DNA of 24,342 bases from Symbiodinium natans (taxonomy: Eukaryota > Sar > Dinophyceae > Suessiales > Symbiodiniaceae), in contig CAJNDS010002644.1 in NCBI GenBank assembly GCA_905221605.1, positions 307,501-331,842 of the forward strand, read 5' to 3'. Shown one piece after another: positions 1 to 11,602 of the stretch (position 1 is the first letter of the stretch; every line of letters starts with the position of its first letter). The notes under the pieces were generated by a model. The model saw only the letters and a program-made list of their open reading frames with translations, was not told where the DNA came from and did not search any database. The translations under genes and the position numbers were made by a program.

Positions 1-20
1 CATATATATATATATGTATA
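1..20. repeat. AT dinucleotide microsatellite at the left edge
   Basis: Alternating AT with one G. It lies directly downstream of exon 34, in what is probably the start of the last intron. Confidence 0.8.
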
Positions 21-22
21 AC

Positions 23-317
23 CCCGCGCCGTTGGCGGGCCTGCAAAGCAGCCACGGACTTTTTGACCATGGTCGTCGTGCCACAAATGAAGGCGCAGCT
101 GCGCTCAGGCTCCTGGAATCTGGTTGAGGGCTTCAAGTTTTAGAGTTTTGGGGTTCAGTGTGTAGCATTTTAGGGCTTAGACCCCAGAACCCTAAACCCT
201 AAACCCTCAACCCTAAACCCTAAACCCTCAGAGGTACTCTAACCGGACTTGTGGCCGCAAGCCCCCAGCAAAGCAGACCTCCAACTTCGGGATGCGCTCC
301 CACACGTTTCCCTTCTC
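23..317 (-). CDS. Exons 33-34: C-terminal CG motif region, residues 693-748
   Basis: Exon 33 (317-240) reads EKGNVWERIPKLEVCFAGGL, then RPQVRL. Exon 34 (112-23) reads EPERSCAFICGTTTMVKKSV, then AALQARQRRG. FICGTTTMVKKSVAAL is the conserved 'yvCGp..mv..v...L' end of ferredoxin-reductase-like proteins, with Cys728-Gly729. The exon 33/34 intron (113-239) is short, with TTTAGGG-type and CCCTAAA-type arms facing each other, a GA donor and an AG|G acceptor sharing GAG. After GRG the sequence runs into GTTATAC and an AT microsatellite, so a donor at 22 is likely. About 10-20 final residues should lie off the left edge. Confidence 0.78.
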
Positions 318-3300
318 CTTGGCGCTGAGCTGGAAGCGAAGGTTTTAGGGTTTAGAGTGTTTTTTTACGTCAGCCATGCTCCACCAGCTGTACGTCTTAG
401 GATTTGAACTTTCTTGCGTCGCGCGTCGGCACAGTCTGCAGACGCAAGCGAAAGGGGGGATTGTTTTGGGTGTGTTGTTTGACCCCTAGGAAATCCCATC
501 TGGGGACAGCGGAGTTGTCAGGGAAGGTTTTAAGAAGGTGTACTGCTTGCGTGTCTAGGGTGACCTCTGTGTCTGGACGTAAAAAGCTTGATTCTGTCCT
601 TGTAACCAGGGCTAAAAAGATTACATGGTGTAGGGGGTCTGTAGATCGAGTCAGGGGTTGAGTATTGCGCGCGTGAGCCTTTTTTTGACGCGCGAGTAGG
701 ATATGGGACGGTAGAACAGGGCGCTGTGCTTTGATCCAGACCGTCTGATTTGGGACGTGGGAGTAGTAGGAGGCCTTGACACCCAGGGCTCTTCTAAGAT
801 ACTGAAAGAACCAACCATCAATGGAGCGCAGGCGCTTATCTTCAAGGTTAGAGAGTCTAGGCGATAAATGAGGACTGGAACGAGGTAGTGCTTTCCAACT
901 TAACCTGCTCCTCCATAGGTTTGTAGCTTCATCGAGCAGAGCGCGACATTGTTGCCGTTGAGCTCTATGTCGTAGAAGGGATTGACTTCGTCACCAAGGG
1001 TCTGCGCAGGGTACTTTCCGAACTTCCATGGCGAGTCGTCTGCGCCGATTGCACGTCAAGCAGTTTTCCAGGTTGAATCGTCGAGACGCTCTCTTCGTTG
1101 CACTCTCTCCGAACGTACTCCTCTATTTTCAGAGGTCGCGGGATTAGCGGCTCGTTCAGTGTCTTTGGAGGTGCGAGAGAGCTCTTTTTGAACTTCGTCA
1201 CGCCGAGCGGATCGCGCGCCACAGGTATGAACTCTAGGCTTCGACTGCGGCGACGTGATCCTCGGCTTTCGACAAGAGCCGGACAAGGTATTCCTGGGAA
1301 AAGCATGTTCCTTTGTTTAGACCGTCCTGCCCACCTGCGAACACATTGTTGAGAGCTGTCAAGACTTTCTCACGACGTGCTACTGCCCCACAGTGATTGC
1401 TCGTAAGTTTCGTCCACAACTCTTGTCGGGGATGGCACCGCTACTGCTTTCCAACGTCTGCGCTCCTCTTCGGTAGCCACTGGCGAGGCCTGCAGACGTC
1501 TGATCAAACGGTCGACTCGGCGAACGTGGGTAGCTTAAGAACTTTTGGCCCGTTCAGAACGAGGCTGAACAACTCCCAGCTGAAGAACATCAGAAAGAGC
1601 GCGAAGCTGGTGCTGCCCACGCCATAGCAGCGATTGTCGATCACCAAGACAAATGCCTGAGATTCATAACGCTCTTGTTGCTCGGCCAGAAGAACGTCCC
1701 CGTATCCGTCACGATGGCCACGCGGTTCATCTCGGCATGTTCCCGCACTCTAGCCGGCGAGCAGCACGTTTCGCGGAACACTCCTTGGCGATACGCTTGT
1801 TCGAAATTTCCACGCGCAACGTCTCGTAGTAGTAAAGCTTCTCAGGTGTCTTGCGAAGTTCGACTGATGCGATGGCCAGCTACTGTTGAACCGTACCGTG
1901 ACGCAAAAGCGGGCGCGATCCAATGTGGGCCCTGAACTCTGTTGCGTTCGTTACCTGCCGTCACAACGTAGCACCACTGTCTTCTGGTAACTCATCTGAT
2001 GCAAGTCGGTGTTACTCACAACCACGTGAGGAAACACCAGGAGACACGATGTGCTCGCCATGACGAGTCGAATGAGTCTCTCGTCAAGTGCTCCTCCGGC
2101 GCGCAGCTGATTGGCGATCATCACCGAGTCCGAGTAGGCGCATTCCAATGCAGAACCGCTTCGTGATTGCAAGATCCGGCTGAAAGGCGCCTCCGGCGCC
2201 TTCGACGTGTGCCAAATCATGGATCGCCTGGCAAGTTGCAAGGATACAGTTATCTCCCAAGCGATGAACCGGTCGCCGGAAATTCGCATAAACTCGGGCC
2301 ATTCACTACCCGACCAGCATCGACGGTAATTGTAATCTGCGTCACGCTTGCGGTGCACTGTGCCGTTGGTCACTTCTTGCGCCACACAGGATGTTACAGG
2401 ATGTGGAACAAGTTCTGTGGGATGTGGACTTTCGAAAATCATCGTAAACCCGATCCCTAAGCCCCAAACCCTAAACCAAGAGATGCTGATTTCCCTGGCA
2501 GAAAGACGTAGCGACATGCCTGAAGACGGCTGCCTAGACTGACGGTCCTCAATGTCAATCACAAAACTGAATCAAAGGACATGTCAACCCTGAACCCTGA
2601 AAGCGCGATTTTTCCCACTTGTTCACCGGCCCAGCTCGCGCACGCCCCCTCGCTGGTGAAGCTACGAGGTCTTTCACTTCTTCTTCACCGGTGCCCAGTC
2701 TCAGTCTTGGAGGGCACTATTGGGGTTGATTGTTCTGGTAGCCCCCGAGATGCAAACATGTTCCCCCAGAGAAGCCGCCAAGAACTGGGCCTGACCCTCA
2801 GTAGTGTTCACATCGCGAACACGACCAGTGCGCCAGGCCTCCGCTTGAGGTGAGTTTCGTTTCCAGCTGGTGCTTCTCTGAGCGATCTCAGGTGTTTAGG
2901 GTATAGGGTTTTGGGTATAGGGTTTGGGTTGAGGGTTTAGGACAGAAAAGCCAGAGAACAAACCCTTTTTTAGGGTCTGGGAATTCGGGTTTCGGGCTTG
3001 GCGGTGCCACGGAAGAGAACCCTAAACTTCACCGGCTGAAAGCCCTACGTTTCGGGACCTAACGAACCACCGGTTTAGGGTTTCGGGTTTAGGGTTTGGA
3101 GAAACGAACCCGAAGACGGGGAATTTGAGGGTATCGGGAATTGAGGGTTTAGGAGTTTGCTCACCTGCCACTGAAACCAATACCTAGAGCAAAGCGTCCC
3201 AGGCCAGATGAAGGACTTTACTTGAAGGGTATGGGGAGCTTGAGTAAAAAAGGGTCAACCGGAGAGTTGCCTCGTTGAAGATCACAGGTATAGCGAATCT

Positions 3301-6300
3301 CCACGCAGGCCTTTATAGGCCTCTAAACAACCTGGGCAAGTTCGACGAGTTGATTCTTCAGAAAAGGCCCCACCCCCCCGGATGCCACAACCCACATCTT
3401 CCGCATCCTGCAAAATCCACAGCCCAGTGTCGTACTTGGCGTTCTGTGCGGGTGGGTGCCGCGTGAGGACAGTCACCTGTCGCTCGAAGAGCTGTCTCAA
3501 GAGCCGGTTTGGGTTTAGGGTTTTGGGGTTTAGGGTTTAGGGTTGAGGTTCAGGGTTTAGGGTCTGGGGTTTAATTAGGGTCTAGGGTCTAGCGTTTTGG
3601 GCCAAAAGTTTTGGGGCCTCAAAAAAAAAAGAATGCGGTTTTGGGGGCCTATAATTCTGTAGGGACCATAAGGGAATACTAGTAGCAATGATTCCGGCCC
3701 CTATATTACTCCTTTGGGGGCTGCAGGTCCCCATGTTTGGGGTGAAACCCTGAACTTTAAGCCTGAACTTCAACCCTAAACTCGAAACCCTCAACCCTCG
3801 ACCCTCAACCCTCAACCCTCAACCCTCAACCATAAACTCTAAACCCTAAACCGCCTCTTGAGACAGCCCTGAGGCCTTACCCAGGGCAAGGAGCCGCTTG
3901 GGCCGAGTCAGGCTTCGAAGGGATCCTGGCCCCTTCAGAGTTCAGGGCCCTGCCCTAAACTCTAAAACCCTGAACCCAGGGTTTAGGGCTTAGGGCTTAG
4001 GGCTTAGGGCTTAGGGTTTAGGGTTTAGGGTTTAGGGTTTAGGGTTTAGGGTTTAGGGTTTAGGGTTTAGGGTTTAGGGTTTAGGGTCTAGACCCTAAAC
4101 CCCAAACCCTAAACCTTAAATCCCTAAACCCCAAACCAACTGTCACCCATTCCAGGATTTTTGGCATGCTTTGGGGGTTTAGGGTTTAGGGTTTAGGGTT
4201 TAAGGTTTAGGGTTCAGGGTTTAGGGTTTAGGGTTTAGGGTTTAGGGTTTAGGGTTCAGGTTTCAGGGTTTAGGGTTTAGGGTTTAGGGTTCAGGGTTCA
4301 ACGAATCCTTGGGGGTTTTTCACAGAAGAGATCTGCCTGGAAGTTCGGGTAGCTCCTTTCCAGGTCCTTCCACTCCTCAACTGTTCTTAGAGCCCCCTTG
4401 TTGGAGTCATGGGCTGTTCAGGGTTAGGGTTTAGGGTTTAGGGTTTAGGGTTTAGGGTTTCGGTTCTATAGGGGATTCTAGTATCCCAAAAAGTGTAAAG
4501 TGTACTCACTCTACGAAGTAGATATGGGCTGTTCAGGGTTTAGGGTTTAAGGTCTAAGCGTTTCGGGTGTAGGGTTTAGGGTTTAAGCATTGAGGGGTTA
4601 GGGTGTCCCCCTGTAGATAAAGATGGAAAACTCACTTCCCAGAACGGCGCAGGCTCGTCGGCGTAGACCACGTCATCCTCGCCGTGCACGGAGTAAAGCA
4701 GATGCACCTCTGTGCGACGTGGATATTTGCAACTTCGGGGGGCCTTAAACCCTAAACTCTAAGTGCCCTGAAAGCCCTCAACAGAACCCTAGCAGCCTGA
4801 AAAAGCCCTAAAGATCCTGACAAGCCCTAAAAGCCCTGAGAGGGCTCAAAGGCGGTCGCAACATTAGAGCTGAATCAGAACAACCCAAAGCCTAGAAGCG
4901 TTGAGGGTCTACGGATGTAAGCATTTAGGGTTTAGGGCTTAGGGCAACTCCTAAACCCCGAAGCCCACCAAACAACTCCAACAAAACCAGCGCGCAAATT
5001 CCCAAGACCCGACCCTAAACCCTGAACCCGAAATCCTGAACCCTAGATCCTACATCCTAAGCCCTAAACCCTAAACCGTAAACTACCCGGCCGCCCCGGG
5101 CCTTTCCAGTGTGTCCGCGGCGCTCTAGCAGCTCGTAGGCGATGGATCCTCAAATGGATCTTCGAGCTTGTGAAAGGCTTGGTAAGAATAGGGTTTAGGG
5201 TTTAGGGTTTAGGGTTTAGGGTTTAGGGTTTAGGGTTTAGGGTTTAGGGTTTAGGGTTTAGGGTTTAGGGTTTAGGGTTTAGGGTTTAGGGTTTAGGGTT
5301 TAGGGTTTAGGGTTTAAGTTTAGGGTGAAAGGCTTGGTAAGAATAGGGTTCAGGGTTTAGGGCGCTTAGTCTTCCCGAAGCCCTGCACATACTCACCAAA
5401 AAAGCATAGGTTGAGCACCACATACATTTTTCTATTTCACCTTTAGGGGATTACATACAGGAGGGCACTTGTTTTGCTTTTGTGGGTGGGGGTGGGGGTG
5501 GGGGCGGTGGGGGGGGGGGGGGGGGGGGGGGTGGGGTAAACGCTACTGCCTCTCTCATGTCAGTGTTTTTCAATCAATGAGAATATATTGGGACTCCAAC
5601 ATGTTTCCCTAACAAAAGGTGAATGCTTACTATTTTAGCAGGTCTTCATCGTTGAACCTAGATGGAAAGTATGATCGCACTGTGCATCTTTTAAGGGGAC
5701 AACCCTAAACCCTAAACCCGAAACCCCAAACAAACCCTAAACCTTCAACCCTAAACCGGAAACCCGAAACCTTAAACCCTTCCCTACTTCCCTATTGAGA
5801 ACCAGTAAGACATGCAGTCTAGGATCGGAAGGGAGTGATCCCCACCCCACTGGCCAGCAGCAGCACCTGGTCCTTCACCTGAAGAGTTGTTCAAGGCAGC
5901 TAGGGCTAAGGGGTTTGGGGTTTGGGGTTTAGGGTTTAGGGTTCAGGGCTTCGGGTCTAGGAGCACTTGGAAGACAGCGGTTTGCGACTGGCGTGGTTGG
6001 ACCTTGTCCTCGGTGGGAATGAAGTCTTCGCCCAGGTTCGGCACGACCATGACCTGGGATATGGAGGTTTAACAGACCCCAAATACAAGGATTCCCTTAT
6101 AATCAGGACCCCAAGAAGGTACCCCAGATTTCGCAAACCACCATATTCAGTGCGGCTGAGAGGGTTTGGAGTATAGGGCACGGTGTAAGGATGAGGGTTT
6201 CGGCTTTATAGGCTCAGGGTTTGAGGAGTTGGGATGTAGGCGGTAGCAGGAACTCAAGATCGATAAGCAGGTTCAGGGCTTATCGGATTTAGGGCGCAGG

Positions 6301-9300
6301 GCTTAGGTTCATGGGGTAGGTAACAGAAGGGGTTTATGTTGAGGCTTAAGAGTTTGTTCAGGAGGGCTAGGCGTTGCTGGAGGTTCGTGGGCAACCTTGA
6401 GTAGGTTAAGACGCCGCGGATGCAGAGTTACAAACACTTCTTGCGGCTGTATTCACAATACTTGCAACCCATCTAGAACTACACATGTCGCGAAGTTTCT
6501 CTGGTCGATTGAGGCAGCAACAGGGCCCATCATGGAGGTCTCTCTCACCGGGTCTGCCAAGCCCCCGTGGGGCTTTAAGCCAAGGTTTGGGCTCCTTGCA
6601 ACCGAAAATTCCAAGCCCTCGTAGTTTAGGGTTCAGGGTTTTCGGTTTTGGGTTGAGGGTTGAGGGGCTCCCGCAAACCTCACTCGAAAGGATACCCCCC
6701 GCACAAGAAGCCAAGACCTAGTCGGGAATGCTTATGCTGAGGATTCCGAGTCCATGATATCAAAAAGCGTCTACTATTTGCGATCCAAGTCCTGGAAGAC
6801 TCCAGGGACCTTCTTTGATTGAACCCTAAACCCCAAGCCATTCAACCTTACATCCTATGCCCTGTACATGAAATCTCTGAAACCCCCGAGCCCATAAAGG
6901 TCCAGGTTCAAACCCCTCAACTCGAATCCCTCTCCCCCCCGAAGGCCTCAATATGCAAGCGCAGGGGCTTAACTCGAACAACACCCTCGGCCCTAGAAGC
7001 CCGAAGCAGAACCCTGAAGACCCTAAAGGGTTCAGGGTTCAGGGTTCAGCGCTTAGGGTTTGGGGTGCAGGGTTTGGGGTTTAGGGTTTAGGGTTTTAGG
7101 ATTTGGGGTTTAGGGTTTGGGGTTTAGGGTTTAGGGTTTAGGGTTTAGGGTTTAGCCCTTGAAGCCCTGACATCCTGAAACAACCCAGCGCAGACCGGCA
7201 ACGCCGGCTCCTGGCTGCAAGTTGAAGAGCCGCGGGGTCCCGTAGCCCTTCCTCAGGGTTGAGGGTTTGGAGGTTAGGGTTTGGGGTTTAGGGTTTAGGG
7301 TTTAGGGTTTGGGGTTTAGGGTTTAGGGTTTAGGGTTTAGGGTTTAGGGTTTAGGGTTTAGGGTTTAGGGTTTAGGGTTTAGGGTTTAGGGTTTAGGGTT
7401 TAGGTTTTAGGGTTTAGGGTTTAGGGTTTAGGGTTTAGGGTTTAGGGTTTAGGGTTTAGGTTAGGGTTTAGGGTTTAGGGTTTAGGGTTTAGGGTTTAGG
7501 GTTTAGGGTTTAGGGTTTAGGGTTTAGGGTTTAGGGTTTAGGGTTTAGGGTTTAGGGTTTAGGGTTTAGGGTTTAGGGTTTAGGGTTTAGGGTTTAGGGT
7601 GAGGGCTTGACGTAGATGGGGCCTATGGTACAGGGCAGGCCCCCAACCCTGAAACACTACTCTCAACCCCCCATAACCCTCAAGCCCCACAACCTTAAAC
7701 CCGACCGTGAACCTTCGAAAAATTAAACCCCACAATTGGGATGTTCCCCCTTATACGAACAGTCCTTCATAGGGATTCCGAACGACCTTGCCCAATAAAA
7801 GATGACCTTGTGCCCAATAAAAATATGACCCGTGCCCACCCTCGATCCTCTTAAGAGAATACGAAAATATAACCTTGTGCCCAATAAACAAATATGACCG
7901 TCTGCCCAATAAAAATAGGACCTTCGGGGTCGAAGGTTATATTTTGCTGGGCACAAGGTCGCTTTGGACCGAACGACCTTGTGCCCAATAAAAATATGAC
8001 CTTGTGCCCAATAACCCCCCGAAGGTTTAAGTCATATAGGAAATAGGGGTTTAGGGTTTAGGGTTTCGGGTTTAGGGTTTGGGGTTTGTGGTTAGGGTTT
8101 GGGTTTGGGGGCTAGAGTTTCGGGATTAGGGTTTAGGGTTTTGGGTTTAGGGTTTCGGGTAACCGTCTAAAACACCGCCAACCCCAAAGCCGAAAACCTC
8201 AAACCCCCCCAAGACACCAACATACCTAAACCCCGCAACCGACCCCATTGAGGGTTTGGGGGTTTTACGGCTCAAGCCCCAAAATCCCCAACCCTAAACC
8301 CTAAGCCCTAAACCCTAGAAGATCAACACGCCCCCTGAAATGGAGCCCCAGATTCTCTAGACTCAGGAGCAACCTAGGAATGAGAAAAGCCCCCTTTGTG
8401 GTTTTCAGGGCGTTAGAAGGGAACCCCTACCCAAAAAAAAAAAAAAAACAAGGGCCTACTCTGGGTCCCTAAACACTAAACCCCAAACCCTAAGACCCCT
8501 AAACCCCCAACCCCCTAAACCCTAGCCCTAAACCCTAAACGACCAACACGCCCCCTGAAATGGAGCCCCAGATTCTTGTCCAACTTCACCGTCACCTCCA
8601 GGGGCTCCTGTTTAGGGTTTAGGGTTTAGGGTTTAGGGTTTAGGGTTTAGGGTTTAGGGTTTAAGGGTGCAGAGAATTGGGGTCTAGGGGGTTTTGGGGG
8701 TTTGGGGGGTTTTGGGTTTTGAGTTTGGGGTTTAAAGTTTGGGGTTCGGTCGGACTTGCGTCGGTTTGGGGTTTTAGGGTCTTAGCCCCCCCCCCCCCCC
8801 TCCCCAGCACCAGCAACCCGGGAACAAGCAGGGGCAGGCGATTTTTTGCTACAAGGTGCCTTTTTTTTTGGGGACCTGGTTCCCAAGACAAATTCTCGGG
8901 CCCTGGGGGCTTCGGATTTGGGATTTGGAGCTTTGCGGCTTGAGGACTTCGAGTACAATTTTAGGGTTTAGGGTTTAGGGTTTAGGGTTTAGGGTTCAGG
9001 GTTCAGGGTTCAGGGCTCAGGGCTTGGGGAGGTGTTTCAGTGCGAAGGGCTGAGCCCCAAAACCCAAAGCATCGAATCCCCAAAAAACTTGACCCCTCAA
9101 CCCCACATCCTAAGCCATGGACTCTAAACCCCAAACCCTAAAGCCTACACCCCAAACCCCAAACCCTAAACCCTGAGCCTGAAGCCCTGACCCCGCTCAT
9201 CCCTCCCGACATTGGGCCTTAGGGGGTCGTGGTTTAGTCTTTCGGGTTCAGGGGGGTCGTCTTGGGTTCCTTGTGGTCGGCTTGGGTTCTTGTGGTCATT

Positions 9301-10339
9301 TAGGGTAAGGGCAGTTAGGGTGTGTTTTTACAACTATGAAGCGGTTGCTAGAGCATTTGGGGTTTCGTGGCGCCCAGGGTTTAGGTGTTGCACTGGGCGA
9401 CTCTCTTAGCTCTTTCCAGGAGCACCATGCGCGAGAACAACGTCATGACCTCCTTTCCCAGAGACTCCAAAACCCCTTCATTAAGGAATATACCTTAAAT
9501 CATATTAGGGTTCCTACTATAATTTAAGGTATATTAGCATCATTAAGGGGTTTTGGAGTCTCTGGGTTTCGCGTCGTTCCCCTGGATCCCGCTGTGGTCG
9601 CACTGGATCAGGGTCTTGTCGCCCAAGTGCGCTGAGAAGTCGATACCTCCCCGTACCGATCCCTGCCACGACAGGGTGCCCAGAGACTCCAGAACCCCTT
9701 AATTAAGGAATATACCTTAAATCATATTAGGGTTCCTACTATAATTTAAGGTATATTGCTTAATTAATGGGTTTTGGAGTCTCTGGGTGCTTGGCCAACA
9801 CACGACTGCTGTCGCAAAGTTAGGTCGCACCGCTCTGACAGCGAATGAGGTCAACTCCCGTGACTTCGGACACTGCTTTTTTCGCACCAGTCTCGGGTCT
9901 AGGGTTTAGGGTTTGGGGCTTAGGGTTTAAGGTTTTAGAGGACTCGAAAACTGAAATGCATATTTCAAGATGTCCTTAGACGGGTCTGCTGAGGAGATGG
10001 TGTAGCCCCGGTAGACGTTTCGCTTCTGGTCCACCTTTCCAGGCAGTCGGGTTGAATTGGGTGGTTTGGAGGGTTTACCTCCTGGTTCTTAGTAGGGAAT
10101 GAGGGAATTACGTACCCTATGCCCTGCATAAAGGGATTCTATAAGGTACACAATGCCCTCATTCCCTAGCAAAACCAGAAACCCCAAACCCTAAACCGAC
10201 TAGGGTATCCCTGCCCCTATATCCACCAAAATATATGTATGTATGTATGTATGTATGTACGTACGTACGTATGTATGTATGTATTTATGTATTCATGTAC
10301 TTGTGTATGTATGCATGCATGTATGTACGTATGTGTGTG

Positions 10340-10371
<32 letters not shown>

Positions 10372-11482
10372 TATCCCTTTCACGGTTTAGGGTTTAGGGT
10401 TTAGGGTTTAGGGTGTATCATAGGGGCCATATACTTAGAATAGGGTTTGGGGGGTAATTCTACTATAATCACAGAGGGGCCAGAAGGGAATAATATTAGT
10501 ACTTCTTCCGACCCCTATTATTTCCAGAGAAGCAGATTGCGCTTGTTGCTTGAGAACCCTGATATGCACCCTGTAAGGGGTTTAGGGTTCAGGGATTAGG
10601 ATTTAGGGTGTATGTTGACCCTAAACCCTAAACCCTAAACCCTAAACCCTAAACCCTAAACCCTAAACCCTAAACCCTAAACCCTAAACCCTAAACCCTA
10701 AACCCTAAACCCTAAACCCTAAACCCTACAGGTTCTGGGAAGCCCCGCCTGCACCAGGGCATACTGGCCTGCCTTGCCACCAGCCAGGCCCTTGCCATCG
10801 ATCGTTCGGAACTTGAACTTCCGGGTGTCGCCACTCAGGTCTTCGATGTCCACCAGCGTGGCCTTAGGGTTTGGGGTTTAGGGCTTAGGGCTTGTAGGGC
10901 TTAAGGTTTAGGGTTTAGGGTTTAGGGTTTAAGGTTTAGGGTTTAGGGTTTAGGGTGATCAAACAGGCAATGAACTCCCAGCATTCGCACTGAGGCTTTG
11001 CGGACAGGAACAGGCGCAGAGCAACCCAAAACATCACCCTCAAACAGCCCAGAACCCACCGAACAGACGTCAATCCCCCAACCCTAAACCCTACAAGGTT
11101 TAGGGTCTGGGCTTTAGAGTTTAGGGTTTTTTCAGCTCTAAGAACCTTTTGTTGTGCTCCCTGCCTGCTTAGCAGGGGCCGGCACATTCGGAGAGCTCCG
11201 AGGGTTTGGGTGCTCGTTGACGTTGGGCCCGCGGAATTCAAGGATCTGTTGGGCGCAGTACCAGACACAGGATCCGCACCTGGGGGTGGTGTTGAGGGTT
11301 GAGGGTTTTGAATTCAGGTTGAAACTTAAAGGGTGTAAAGGACTTGGCACAAAATGGAGATCGTTTGGGGTCTTCTGGGGCTGCTGCGACGAAACTGTCG
11401 TTTCGGACAATCTGGGATCCAAAACGTCGGAGTTTAAGGGTCAAGCTTGAAATTGAGGTTTTTAGTGTTTAGCATGAAGGGT

Positions 11483-11528
<46 letters not shown>

Positions 11529-11571
11529 GGTTGCGGGTTGCGGGTTGAGGGTTGAGGGGTGAGGGGTGAGG

Positions 11572-11602
<31 letters not shown>

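Noticed and set aside
6390-6624. Open frames on both strands in intron 25
   Set aside because: Two competing frames, no family resemblance, and exons 25 and 26 join cleanly by GT-AG around it.
10940-11070. Minus-strand hydrophobic open stretch LGCLRVMFWVALRLFLSAK
   Set aside because: It sits between exons 18 and 19, where a soluble linker is expected, has no convincing in-frame junction repeats, and the direct join is better.
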